Assembly (NCBI GenBank): GCA_030068075.1
Contig: CM057833.1
Location: 43,853,587-43,917,586 of the forward strand
Direction of reading: 5' to 3'
Length of the DNA stretch: 64,000 nucleotides
Origin: Paguma larvata
Taxonomy: Eukaryota > Chordata > Mammalia > Carnivora > Viverridae
Below are positions 32,095 to 42,670 of this stretch, in pieces; positions within the stretch are counted from its first letter, which is position 1, and each line of letters opens with the position of its first letter. The position numbers and the translations under genes are program-made. The notes beneath the pieces are model-generated. The model was not told the origin of the DNA. It made no database searches and worked only from the letters and a program-made list of their open reading frames with translations.

Positions 32095-32530
32095 GACATC
32101 TGACAAAGGCACAGAAGGAACATGGAAAGCAAACACCTGATTCGGCTGGGAGAGTCATGGAAGGTTTTCAGGGGACATGATTAAGGAACTTACTCTTTTT
32201 TTTTTAATTTTTTAACGTTTTTTATTTATTTTTGAGAGACACAGAGACAGAGTGTGAGCAGGGGAAGGGCAGAGAGAGAGGGAGACACAGAATCCGAAGC
32301 ACACTCCAGGCTCTGAGCCGTCAGCACAGAGCCCAACACGGAGCTTGAACTCACAGACTGTGAGATCATGACCTGAGCTGAAGTCGGCCGCCCAACCAAC
32401 GGAGCCACTCAGGCACCCCTAGTGAACTTACTCTTGAAGAAGGAGCCGAGTTTTCCAGGTGTTCGAAGTGAGCAGAGAATTTCGAGCAGAGAGGAAAGTG
32501 ACAGCTAAAGCAGGGGAGGAAGGGAAGGTC
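32095..32530 (-). mobile_element. L2 LINE, antisense, split by CAN-SINE
   Basis: 'gggagagtcatggaaggttt' and 'gacatgattaaggaactt' precede, and 'aaggagccgagttttccagg' follows the SINE, as in reversed L2. Confidence 0.6.
32198..32423 (-). mobile_element. CAN-SINE (felid SINEC), antisense, younger type
   Basis: T-rich tail, GA-rich body 'gacacagaatccgaagcaca', 'ctccaggctctgagccgtca', 'gagcttgaactcacag' (box B reversed) and 'ggagccactcaggcacccct' head. 12-bp target duplication 'gaacttactctt' at 32186-32197 and 32424-32435. Confidence 0.97.
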
Positions 32531-32734
32531 ATCTTTCTCCTGAAAACATGATGATACACTTTTCTCCCAAATATCAGTCAATCGAAGGATGCCTTCTATA
32601 AAAATAAATCCGGATCTTAGACATTATTTTTGCAGTAAATTTTTATTTTACTCTTAAGGAGAAAAAAAATTAGCTGGTTATCACCAATCAATCAGTGTTA
32701 TAGCTAGGGTTTAATGATGTTCCTCAAAACTCTC

Positions 32735-32895
32735 TGATAAGAATTGTCTGGGGCTCTTAGGAAACACACAGCTTCCCACGCCTTCTGGAAGCTCATATCC
32801 AATGGGTCTGAGATGAAGCCAGGAACTAGCAATACTTAAGAAGCTCCCCCAGCGGATTCTCGTTACCAGAGAAGTTTGGCAAACACTGGGCTAGC
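32735..32895 (+). mobile_element. MER5A-like hAT remnant
   Basis: 'attgtctggggctcttagga', 'atgggtctgagatgaagcca', 'ggaactagcaatacttaaga', 'agctcccccagcggattctc' and 'gaagtttggcaaacactggg' follow the MER5A order. Confidence 0.75.
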
Positions 32896-33084
32896 CTGGG
32901 TGCTGAAGTTCAGGGCCCCTCCCACCAATCTTTGCTGAGAGGCTGACTCCAGCATAGAGATCACTTCCGGTCAGTTAACAATTAAATCGTATAAACCACT
33001 GCCCGGGATAACTCCAAGATATATTTCATTAAAAGATGTGACTTGTGGGGTCGGCAACCTAGTACCACATTTCTCTTTATAGAC

Positions 33085-33265
33085 TCAGTAACTGACACTT
33101 TTCCTACACTTTCCCATCTAATCCCCGACACATTCGTGCAAGATAGATACGTTTCTACGTTGCAGGGATTTGGAAACCTGAACTCAAGAAGTTTCGAAAC
33201 ATGTAAAAGGCCATGCTGCTTATAGTAAGCAGCCAACTTGGAATCTGAAACCAAATCCATGCTGA
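33085..33265 (-). mobile_element. MIR SINE, antisense, diverged
   Basis: 'tttcccatctaatccccgac', 'tgcagggatttggaaacctg' and 'atagtaagcagccaacttgg' resemble reversed MIR blocks. Confidence 0.6.
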
Positions 33266-34090
33266 GTCCATTCTCTTCCCATTCTCCTGGCTTCTGGAAG
33301 GGTCTATGGTAGAGCCTGTCCTCGGAGAGTCAGTCCATACGAATGGCTAGCCATAGTTGAAATCTGCAAGCCTGACTTAGGATCTTGCCATCTCAGGTTG
33401 ACCCTCCACTGAACTCTACTCCCCGCCCCACCTGCTTCAGACCAAAAAGCTACCCTGTTTGCTTCTTGCCACTCTGCTGCAATTTTCCACCCCTGGATTA
33501 CTTGTGGCTATAACAAGCAAGGCCACGCCAATGCCTGGCATTAAAAAGAGCATGAGCCTTCATTCCTGAGGTAATGAGACCTTTTTTTTTCCGAGTTCCT
33601 TCCTCCAAAGTTCATGAACTTAATAAAAAATAAAATAAGACTGGCTCTATTACAGCCCAGACCTCTGCTGCAGGAAACCAGGGCTGATTGGGTAAAGGCA
33701 GTGCCTGAATGAAAAAGAAAATGTATTCATAGATCAGCTCCGTCTTTACGGACTGAATCCGCAGAAAACCATAGTGGGAGGCACCACGGCCCGCACCTGA
33801 GCTCCCTGACTACACACTGCAGGTACCACTCAGGGCTCAAGGGCCAAGTGGATCTGGGTACAGAGATGTTTACAGCGTTTTCTCCCCCTTGCAAGCAGCA
33901 CTTTGGAGAAGGCTGACACTCAATCCTTCAAAATGGTTGGAGACTGGCATCTGTCCAACCCCTACGCATCACGACCACCCAGAATAGTGTGAAATACCCT
34001 GGAAATGAGTAACAATTGGCCCACACTCTGACCTTATTGGCTTTTTGTTCCTCAATGCCAGCGGCCATTGACACATGCTTGTGCAGGTAC
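33266..34090. other. Unrecognised non-coding stretch
   Basis: About 0.8 kb without a recognisable repeat or gene. Confidence 0.35.
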
Positions 34091-34149
34091 CCAATCGTGG
34101 CTCACAGTGGCCCTGTCATCATTCCAATGGCTCCCCGTCTGAGACTCTT

Positions 34150-34445
34150 TCTTTTTTTTTTTTTAAGTTTATTTATTTATTTAGAGAGAGAGAGACACAC
34201 ACACAGCACAGAGTTTGGCAGTCGAAGTCTTGAGGGTGAGTGGGTGGAGCAGATGAAGAGTCTCTAGAGACACAGGGCAGGGAGAGAGGGAGAGAGAGAA
34301 AATCCCAAGCAGGCTCTGCACCTTCAGCACAGAGCCAGACACGGGGCTCGAACTCACGAACTCATGACCTCAAAATCATGAATGACCTGAGCCAAAAACA
34401 GGAGTCAGACGGTTAACCGACTGAGCGACCCAGGCACCCCAGCCC
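34150..34445 (-). mobile_element. CAN-SINE (felid SINEC), antisense, with 64-bp foreign insert
   Basis: T-rich tail and 'agtttatttatttatttaga', GA segment, then an insert at 34204-34267, then 'agggagagagggagagagag', 'aatcccaagcaggctctgca', 'cggggctcgaactcacga' (box B reversed) and 'gactgagcgacccaggcacc' head. 12-bp target duplication 'tctgagactctt' at 34138-34149 and 34446-34457. It also carries a short internal repeat, 'atgacctcaaaatcatgaat', near 34364-34383. Confidence 0.96.
34204..34267 (-). repeat. Inverted copy of 34717-34776 inside the SINE
   Basis: The reverse complement of 34214-34267 matches 34717-34770 at 51 of 54 bases. After a 4-base gap the match continues six more bases ('cagcac' paired with 'gtgctg'). 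Consensus CAN-SINE has nothing like this at that point. Confidence 0.95.
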
Positions 34446-34569
34446 TCTGAGACTCTTCAAGTCTACTACCCTCTGTCAGATTCCCAGTGCTGGCAGCTCA
34501 CTCGTACAACCACCGCTCTATGGCCCCACTGGACCCTCCAGGAACTTGACTTGCCTGTCCATCAGTCAC

Positions 34570-34690
34570 CTGCTAGCATTCACACACCTACTCAATAGGC
34601 ATCTTCTGAGTGCCAGTCACGACTCTGGTATGAGAGCTTCACCATGAATAAGACCCATCCCTTTCACAGACCAGCCTCAGCCCCTCCTGA
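34570..34690 (-). mobile_element. L2 LINE terminus, antisense fragment
   Basis: 'cctactcaataggcatcttc', 'tgagtgccagtcacgactct' and 'caccatgaataagacccatc' match reversed L2. Confidence 0.5.
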
Positions 34691-34716
34691 CCAGGCTAGA
34701 CCATCCTCCCACCAGC

Positions 34717-34776
34717 CTAGAGACCCTTCATCTGCTCCACCCACTCACCCTCGAGACTTTGACTGCCAAAGTGCTG
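34717..34776 (+). repeat. Source segment of inverted copy
   Basis: Single-copy-looking sequence, beginning 'ctagagacccttcatctgct' and ending 'gccaaagtgctg', whose inverted copy is found in the SINE at 34204-34267, about 450 bp away. Confidence 0.93.
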
Positions 34777-34984
34777 AGAGGTTGGCCTAACGACTGGAAA
34801 AGAATTAGCAAGCTCTGTCTTCATTGCACTTTCTACATTGCAAGGCTGCAAGAAGGCCTGTGGAAGAAAAAGAATGTAAAACCCCTAATATGCTATGTAA
34901 CACCACTAGGTGTTCGACAGTTGCGACCACCACCCACCCAGTGTTTGAAGTTTGACAGGCCTCTTAACTGAACTGGAATTCCAG

Positions 34985-35105
34985 CAGAGCATTTAGTCAC
35001 TGTGTGCTCTGAGCCACAGCCCCCTCATCTGTAAGCTGCAGGCAGTAACATAGCAAACTCGTAAGGTTATAGAGAGGATTTAGAAACAAATACGTCAACA
35101 ACCCA
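34985..35105 (+). mobile_element. MIR SINE fragment
   Basis: 'gcatttagtcactgtgtgct', 'gccccctcatctgtaagctg' and 'gaggatttagaaacaaatac' follow forward MIR. Confidence 0.6.
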
Positions 35106-35999
35106 TTAGTTCCACTGGGCCTTCCCTAAATGAAAGTGGTCTGTTTGGGCTTAGATCCTGTACTATTGCCTAAGTTCTTAAGAGGTTTCCTGATCAGCAG
35201 CTTCACCCTGTTGGACCCAAGGAGCTCAGGTGATGACAGGTTTAAGATCTGCAAGGCAGCTAAGACCTGTGCCACCGCCTCCTCATTCCCAGCTAAGACC
35301 ATTGAGAAGATTGCGGAGAGATTCAGAACAACTATCAGGAGCCCCTGACGCCAGGGGGGGTTTGTGCAAGGGAAGCGTAACATTTCGGTGCCTGGAGCTC
35401 TGTGCTCCCAGGCACCGGGACTCCCATCCCAGATGTGGTGGGCAGCGATGAGGAGGAGTGTGTTGCATTTCCTATGAATTAAGCCATCAGACCCAGAGAA
35501 CAATGTTGTCATTGATGGGGAAAGGTCGCTGCAATTCCAAGGACACTTGAGGCCTTTCACTGGGCTGAGACAGAGATGCTTAATATTAATCCTACGTAAT
35601 ATGAGTCTCTGACAACCCACTTTCTAAGGGGCCTACTGGCAGCTCAATTGGCCATTCACTGTGATTCTGTGCATCCTCAAGGAAGTGGTTTGGAATGGAG
35701 AGACTAATTTTTTTAATCTATGATCCAAAGCTCCCCCCAAAATATACTAGCACAGGCCACTCTGATTCTTGGGGGGGAAATCCTTTGCTCTATTGAAGAG
35801 TTACTTAATTTGGGGTAGGAGGGACCACCTCTGAGCACAGTGAAATCAATGTTCTTTCATTTATTAAACACGCCACCAATGGGGTGCTGGGTGTAACTAA
35901 CGCACAGACTATTTCTGCTGCCCTCCTGATGGTAACTTTGGATCTAGGGCCATCTCTTCACTCTCCCACTTTACACTGGTGCTTTAAGGGTCATTCACA
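35106..35999. other. Unrecognised stretch with 164-codon frame
   Basis: No repeat recognised. A 164-codon minus-strand frame (35126-35620) and a 72-codon plus-strand frame (35130-35348) overlap, with no motif that I know. Without homology or splice evidence I do not call a gene. Confidence 0.3.
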
Positions 36000-36330
36000 T
36001 ATGTGACAAACACTTAATGAGCACATCCCCTAATCCAGGCACTGTGAGGGATAAGATAGCAAATAAAACAGAGCCATTCTCTCCCTGTACGCAGCTGACT
36101 GACTAACTAGAAAGTTGAACCATCACAGCTGACTGACTAACTAGAAAGTTGAACCATCACTTTTATTACAATGAAGTAGGATTACAATGAGTGAGGGTTA
36201 TGCTAGGGGACCTTCAGGACCCTGTGAGTACATACAACAGGCAGTCCACCCTTTAAAGGGAATTTGAGGAGGGTCTTTGGAGAAACCAACATTTCAGCCA
36301 GGACTGAGCAGAAGGCTGAGTTAACCTAAG
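36000..36330 (-). mobile_element. L2 LINE, antisense, with internal duplication
   Basis: 'acacttaatgagcacatccc', 'ccaggcactgtgagggataa', 'aataaaacagagccattctc' and 'catttcagccaggactgagc' follow reversed L2. Confidence 0.75.
36092..36159 (+). repeat. 34-bp perfect tandem duplication
   Basis: 36092-36125 and 36126-36159 are identical over all 34 bases, each starting 'cagctgactgactaactaga'. Confidence 0.99.
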
Positions 36331-37195
36331 GAAGGGGCAGCAGGAAACAAGGGACCCAAAAGGAGAGGACTATAACTGGGCTGCAGGGAATGATGTACAA
36401 CCAGCTGATGGAGCGGAAGGCTGCCTTCATCACTCGCTTCCAGCCTGCTAGAGTGCACACAATTTTCAGACCTTCTTTCGCTCCATGCTTGGCAACCAAC
36501 AATCCTGGGTGAGACCCCAGTTCCAACCCAGCATTCAGAAGCCCAGGAGAGCCAAAGCCTTCCAGGGTCCCACTTGTCAGTGTCAGGGAGGGGAACTGAG
36601 GCCACACCCTCTTGTATCTCCAGAGTCTGAATCCTGCGAACGAAGAATCGCTGTGAACTGGGGAGATGAAGGTGGTCTACTGAGTGACCCTGGTGACATG
36701 CTGTTTCAGAAACGGCAAGGGGCAGCCACATTCTTCTACTCCTCTTCTGTATCTTTGCTGGCAAGAGAAATGACCTTCAGGAGAGTGGGGGCGGGGGCGC
36801 ACCGTAAGTGAACTCTGTTTCCCCGTAATTGAGTCCTGATCTTTGGCTTTGGATTAAACTCTGTCCCAGTAACGAGAATTTCTGCAGATAAAGTTTTGAG
36901 GAAACAGCAAAGAGCAACAGCAGAGTTGAGGGATAGGAGTTTGACCAAGATTATTTTTATTTTCAACAATGGGAAAAAAACAGACACAGTAAACTTCAGT
37001 GGTGACTTTGACACAGGACAACAAGCCATGATGGAGATGAGGTGATCAAGAGAGAAACCTTAGGACATTTGAGAAGGAAGTGGTGGTGACCAGGAGAACA
37101 ACGTCACTCACCTGGCTGCCTTTTTGTGGAAAGTTTAGTGAAAGTCCACAGTTTCTCTGAGATTTGACCAAACACAGGTCAAACCCTTCTCTGGA
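36331..37195. other. Unrecognised non-coding stretch
   Basis: Overlapping frames up to 147 codons (minus, 36321-36764) and 108 codons (plus, 36485-36811) occur in a GC-richer patch, without recognisable domains. Confidence 0.35.
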
Positions 37196-37199
37196 AATT

Positions 37200-37340
37200 A
37201 CTTAATACACATTCAACGAACAGAGTCCAGGCCAGAGTGTTATGAGGGCATAGAAGAGAGTGATGTACCCCAGCCTGTGGCAAGCCTGGAAGGCTTCCTG
37301 GAGGAGGGATACCTGAGCAGATACCTGGGACAGAAGCATG
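37200..37340 (-). mobile_element. L2 LINE fragment, antisense
   Basis: 'acacattcaacgaacagagt' and 'ggcttcctggaggagggata' resemble reversed L2. Confidence 0.45.
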
Positions 37341-37592
37341 TAGTATAGCATGGTATGAACTCTGGAGCCAGACTGCTGGGGGTCAAAGTGAGCCCAGCCA
37401 ATTACTAGCTACATGACCTGCGCAAGTTCCCCTAACCTTACTATGCCTCAGTTTCCTTGCCTATAAAATAAGAATAAAGTCCTTAGTTTATAAGCTTGAT
37501 GTGAGAATTTTCATAAAGAGTTAACATATGCAAAGTGCACGGAACAGCACCTAGTATGTGGTAAGCATTATATAAATGTTAGCTATGATTAA
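37341..37592 (+). mobile_element. MIR SINE, full length
   Basis: 'tagtatagcatggtatgaac', 'tctggagccagactgctggg', 'aattactagctacatgacct', 'atgcctcagtttccttgcct', 'aagagttaacatatgcaaag' and 'acagcacctagtatgtggta' run through the whole MIR from head to tail. The best-preserved MIR of the window. Confidence 0.96.
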
Positions 37593-37619
37593 GGAGATGA
37601 ATGGTTAATTTTTTGTTAA

Positions 37620-38150
37620 TTAGTAGACTTTCTAAACTGTTCTAGGTTTAAACAAAAATTGAGCAGAAAGTGCAGAGAGTTCCCACACGCCCCTCCCCTC
37701 CACACACAATTTTCCCTGTTATTAGCATCTTGCACTAGTGTGATACATTTGGTACAGTATTGGCATATTATTAATTAAAAGTCCACGATTTACACTAAAG
37801 CGCACTCTCTGTGTCGTACGTTCTACAGGTTTTGATAAATGTATAATGTCACATACCAGCCATTACTGTATCATCTAGAAGAGGTTCACTGCCCTATAAG
37901 TCCTCCGTGCTCTGTCTATTTGTTCCTCCCCCGATTTCCTATCCTCTGGCAACCACTGATCTTTTTACTATCTCTATAATCTTCCCTTTTCCAGAATGTC
38001 TTACAACTGTCCAGCTGCATGTAGACTTCAGACTGGCTTCTCTCACTTAGCAACATCTATTCGAGTTTCCTCCATGTCTTTTCCTCGGCTGTGTTTTACT
38101 CAAGGGTCGGTATATTCATACCGAGTTGAGTGACGATACTCAAAGCAAGC
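37620..38150 (-). mobile_element. Old L1 LINE 3' end, antisense
   Basis: 'aaaattgagcagaaagtgca', 'gagagttcccacacgcccct', 'ctacaggttttgataaatgt', 'tcctctggcaaccactgatc', 'tttttactatctctataatc' and 'gtttcctccatgtcttttcc' are the reversed 3' UTR of an L1M-type element. Confidence 0.9.
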
Positions 38151-38282
38151 TGAATAAAGAGTCTTTACCTGGTCACTCCCTAGAAAATTCTCCAAATCTT
38201 TGCCTTCGGACCTGTGCTATTTCATCCTCCAGTGAAGTCCCACCACGACTCTAGTTAAGTGACCCCTTTAAAATACAAATGT

Positions 38283-38488
38283 GGGGCGCCTGGGTGGCTC
38301 AGTCGGTTGGGCATTCGACTTCGGCTCAGGTCATGATCTCACGGTCTGTGGGTTCGAGCCCTGCGTCGGGCTCTGTGCTGACAGCTCAGAGCCTGGAGCC
38401 TGCTTCGGATTCTGTGTCTGCCTCTCTCTCTGTCCTTCCCCTGCTCACGCTCTGTCTCTGTCTCTCAAAAATAAATAAACATTAAAAT
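38283..38488 (+). mobile_element. CAN-SINE (felid SINEC), young, near consensus
   Basis: Starts 'ggggcgcctgggtggctcag'. Pol III box A 'tggctcagtcgg' lies at 38295-38306 and box B 'ggttcgagccc' at 38351-38361, both intact. Body 'cagagcctggagcctgcttc', CT segment and 'aaaaataaataaacattaaa' tail follow. Perfect 16-bp target duplication 'tttaaaatacaaatgt' at 38267-38282 and 38489-38504. The least decayed SINE here, so probably a recent insertion. Confidence 0.99.
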
Positions 38489-38504
38489 TTTAAAATACAA
38501 ATGT

Positions 38505-38944
38505 TCCTAGGAGGTCACATTTTAAATATGGCCCAGACCCATAGCATTTGTCAGCTAGAAGGAGCCTACGCATCAGCTGTTACCAAACCTTTTTTTAGGG
38601 GGGGAGATCAGAAAGGGAGAAGGCTTGCTGAAGAGTACACCATCAAAGTCAAGTGACACATCACTCATGGCCTGTTACTCATCACCTGAATGCAGGTTTG
38701 GGTAGGTGTAGTAACCACACACCCTGACCAAAAAGCTAAAACTCAAATTTTCAACAAAAGATCTTTTGAATTTCATCCATGAACATAAACATCAATTAAT
38801 TATTTCATGTATAACCCTTATCAATAATAACAACATTAAAGTAAATCAGGATTGTTCCTTCACTAATCTATGTAAGACAGTTTGTCAGAGGTGCAAATAT
38901 GCAGGTGAAAATAATGCAAGCTTGCAGAAGGTAGGCATAAGCCA
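38505..38944. other. Unrecognised non-coding stretch
   Basis: No element recognised with confidence. Confidence 0.35.
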
Positions 38945-39190
38945 CTGACTGAGGCAATCAAGGAAGGCTTCCCCAAAGAAGTGACATTTGATCAGGCCCT
39001 GAAGGATAAGCAGATAGAGGTGGGAAAGGACGACGGACAATCAAGGGAACCTAGGATGAGGAAAGGGTATGATGTTTATCTAAGAAGAGTGGGGAGTTCC
39101 ATCTGGCTAAGAGGGCATTCGGGGTTGTGGCAGACGTGAGGCTGGACACTCTCGTGTACAGTGTCAGGGTGACCCCAGGCTACAAAGAGT
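38945..39190 (-). mobile_element. L2 LINE, antisense
   Basis: 'aaggaaggcttccccaaaga', 'agtgacatttgatcaggccc', 'tgaaggataagcagatagag' follow reversed L2. Confidence 0.8.
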
Positions 39191-39930
39191 TTGGGCTGGG
39201 AAGTGTCATCTCATCTTGAGACTAACTCTGCTACTTGACCACTGTTCCCAGGGTCCCAGCTGGCCCTCTAGGTTAAGTGTGGAGTACCACTCCCTGACAC
39301 GTGCTGAAAGGCAGTCCCCAGCAGGGCCTAGAGAACTCAGCGACTCCTGGCCTCCTCCCTGTGGCCTTGGCTGCTGGGTGTCCTCATTGTACCCCTAAAG
39401 AACAAGTTTCCTTGTTCCTGAAGGGCGGACAATAGAATTCTTCTGAGGGAAACTTCTCAGGAATACAACATCCAGGGCAGCCTTAATTCAGCCTCGGGGT
39501 GGAGGGTGGGCTTTCCTTCCAGAAATCTAGCTTGCTAACGAACCGCCTCCCCACCCTCCTTTACCCCTACCTGCCCTGTGCGTACAGCTTGGGCTTCCTC
39601 TGTAGGGCAGCCCCCTCCCAGCCAGCCTTCACAACACAGATGGGCCTGAAGAGACTTCGCATGTTCAAGTCCAGGCTCCTGGGTATTGGGGCCCCTGATC
39701 CACCAGCCTCCCTAAGCTTGTCGCTGGGAGGAAGGCTCTGGGTCGGCAGAACCCTGTTCAAATAAACACGGAGTCAACAAGCAAACGCCTTCTCAAAGGG
39801 GAGTCAGGAGTGTGGTTGACTAGGTGGGGCTCTTGGGATAGGGAGGGCTTTTGGGGCTGATTTCTCACCAGCCCTTTCAGTAACTGTCTCCCCACTGAGT
39901 GCCTCCCCAGCTCTGCGGATGAGCAAGCAC
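39191..39930. other. Unrecognised stretch, GC-richer
   Basis: Pyrimidine-rich patches and chance frames of up to 88 codons. No repeat or gene recognised. Confidence 0.35.
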
Positions 39931-40592
39931 GCAGGAACACACACACCACACACACACACAACTACACACACAGCATACACACAACACACAACACACACAC
40001 AACCACATACACGACACACGACACAACAACCACTCACACAACATACACACAACACACACAACCACATACACAACACACGACGCACACACAACCACACGCA
40101 TAACATACATATGACACATCCACACACATGACATACACATGACACACACGACACACAACCACATACACAACACACGACACACACATGACACACAACCGCA
40201 TGCACAACACATGACACACAGAGACAACACACAACCACATATACAACACACAACACACACACGGCACACAACCAAATACACAACACACAACACACATACC
40301 ACACACACTCGACCCACACACAACACATATGCCACACACACAACACACACCATACACACATACAGCACATACACTTACAGCACACACCACATACAACACA
40401 CACAGACCATACACAACACACAACACACATATCACACACAACATATACCATACACACACCACACAAACACACACACAACACACATAGTATACACAACATA
40501 CAACACACACAAGACACAAACACACAACACACATACCATACACGCAACACACACAACACACACCATACACATATACCACACACACACACACC
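39931..40592 (+). repeat. AC-rich satellite-like block with longer internal unit
   Basis: About 660 bp in which the plus strand is nearly all A and C, with sparse G and T. Besides plain ACAC runs, a longer unit starting 'aaccacatacacaacacac' recurs at 40001, 40060, 40090, 40157, 40194, 40233 and 40270 with changes; the last four starts are 37-39 bp apart. Because stops need TAA/TAG/TGA on either strand, all frames are open for long distances, giving spurious Cys/Val- or Thr/His-rich frames of up to 274 codons. Confidence 0.97.
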
Positions 40593-40719
40593 ACAGGTGG
40601 CCTTCTTGTTCCCTGCCCTCACACCCAATACCCCTCCTCACTGCCATTGGTCCCTGGTCCCCCACTGCTCCATTAATTCTTACACCACCACACAACCTCA
40701 ACACCATAGTGCCACAGCG

Positions 40720-40900
40720 GCCATGGAGTGTGAAGGAGAAGGGCTTTCGAACCAGAAGGACCTGGGTCATATGGCAGCCATGTTACTTATCTATGTACCA
40801 ACCCTCCTTCCTCACCTGCAATCTGGACTCTGAAAAAGAAAGGATTAAAGGATCTAAGGTACGGAAATGACAAAGATGAGTAGCTGGCACACAGTCTAAT
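40720..40900 (+). mobile_element. MIR SINE fragment
   Basis: 'gggctttcgaaccagaagga', 'cctgggtcatatggcagcca', 'gttacttatctatgtaccaa' and 'gagtagctggcacacagtct' follow forward MIR, diverged. Confidence 0.6.
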
Positions 40901-41019
40901 CTCAGGTGATTTCTCTACTGCTGCCTCCCCTAACATGATCGGTACTCCTAATACCTGGTCTCTCATTCCTCCCTTTCATCACAGAGCTCCAGTCTCCAAG
41001 TGCCACACAGCCTACGCTT

Positions 41020-41410
41020 CTCTCTTCCACGCACACTCCAGACTACATTTCCCAGCCTGTCTTGCATCTGCACGTCATCATGCAGCAATATGTAAGTGAA
41101 GGAGAGGAGAACAATTCTCAGGTCACTTCTTTACAAAAGAAACTAATTGCTCTCAGTATCTTCTTTTGCTCTTCTCCCTTGGGTGAGAAATGGGTCAACT
41201 GGAACAATCCCTCTAGACCTAGAAAGGGAAGCCACATGCTGAGAATGGCAGAGCTAGTCTGGCAGCCCTGGACCTCTTATCTCTGGATTGTGATGGGAGA
41301 CAGAAGTAAACTTCTCTTATCTAAGTCCTTTTGCTGGAGAGTCTTTGTTGTAGCAACATACATACCCTTTCACCTCCTAACACAATTCACTTCAGGTGTG
41401 GCTTGATCCA
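41020..41410 (+). repeat. Ancient interspersed repeat, LTR-like, unnamed
   Basis: 'gactacatttcccagcctgt', 'gaatggcagagctagtctgg', 'tggacctcttatctctggat' and 'agaagtaaacttctcttatc' follow a common mammalian repeat of about 400 bp, read 'ctggactgctcacctctgga...gagaaataaacttc' in better copies. The 114-codon frame over it is an artefact. Confidence 0.55.
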
Positions 41411-42295
41411 GCAGTTTCCAACTATGTCACCAAGGATCTGGTGGTTCCTTTCATTGTCTCTGATCTGCTTCCAATGGTGTCTTATTCTCAGACTCCATGC
41501 ATTCCCTCCCATAAATGGTCCCTACTCCCCCACCCCACCCTAACCCCAGCCCTAAAATAGCTTCGGGGGGCTCCCCTGATGCTAACAAAAATTGCTTCAA
41601 CAAGTACGCTTTTCAGATTCTCACACAATGTGGTCTAGAGAAGAGTGATATTTTCTTCTATTAGCATTGAAAAGGCCAAGAGGGACACCACATGAAGACA
41701 GAAAGATAAGGTAGCAAACTTACATGACCTAAGGTCATTCATTTTCTTCTTTGAACATCATGCTTAACTGTTTATCTAGAGCCATTACATGAGGATTTAC
41801 ACGCAGCACAATGGACTCTAATGGCCACAGGCTGTGCTTCCAGGGTCCTCTTAGGTTTCTATTATGGGAGGCAAGTACCTACTTCCCACAATGTCCAGTC
41901 AAGACACACAATGGAGGAAACAAATTCCCCAAAATGAAATTAAGTGCTGTTAGGAAGTAGAAATCAATGCTGGGAAGCTAAACAATAGTAAATGTCCACT
42001 TCATCACCTATATGTTGATATTATCCAAACTGATAACTCCAGCCTGAACCCTCTCTTGTGGCCCAGACAGGGCGAGCACTGGAGAGAGGCAGGCAAGGAG
42101 CCTATGGTGCGCAATTTAAGAACACACTCATTCTCCAGTGCTGACCCTGCATTTGCAGGGCGCTGAGAGTGAGTGCCTCCTTAAATTTTGCTCTGTATGG
42201 GCCACCTTTGCCTTAAGTCTTGACTCTTGACACTCAGGCCTGTGTACTTGTCATCAATTCACCAAAATACTCCACAGGCTTCTCAAGTTCAGCAT
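41411..42295. other. Unrecognised non-coding stretch
   Basis: No clear repeat or gene in nearly 0.9 kb. Confidence 0.35.
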
Positions 42296-42622
42296 GGTTA
42301 AGGTAAATGCCATCATCTTCCATCGCCTAACCTTGTCCTTCTGTGCTCCCAATCTCAGGGAATATAATACTACCACCTACCACTGTCTGGCTGCTCCACC
42401 CAGAACCCCGGAACTCATCTTTGATGTTACCCTCTCTTCACTTCCCTCCAGTCTGCCAACAAGCCCTAACGACTCAACCTCAGACATACCTCCAGAATCC
42501 ATCCACTTCTCAACCCCACCACCGTATGACACTAAGCTATGCTACCATTATGTTTCCACCAGACATCACCCAACAGCCTCGTACCTGGGCTTCCCATTTC
42601 TCAGTCTGCTTTGCCCTGATTC

Positions 42623-42643
42623 TTTTTTTTTTTTTTTTTTTTT
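42623..42643 (+). repeat. (T)21 tract
   Basis: Uninterrupted run of 21 T within L2, just before the SINE insertion site. Confidence 0.95.
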
Positions 42644-42670
42644 ACACCATAATCATAGTGGTCTTTCCTA

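Noticed and set aside
35126..35620. 164-codon minus-strand frame and overlapping plus-strand frame with a short basic segment
   Set aside because: Considered as a processed pseudogene. No poly-A tail, target duplication or recognisable protein was found.
38279..38485. Small frames beginning like WVAQSV in several places (13257, 23443, 31635, 38279, 42343)
   Set aside because: They are translations of the SINE head and recur with every SINE copy.
39931..40592. CRISPR-like array
   Set aside because: Repeats are low-complexity, irregularly spaced and without unique spacers, and the genome is mammalian.
39804..40628. 274-codon minus-strand frame rich in Cys and Val, with others over the same DNA on both strands
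   Set aside because: The block is a low-complexity AC/GT repeat in which stop codons are rare in every frame. Composition and the mirror frames show it is not a gene.
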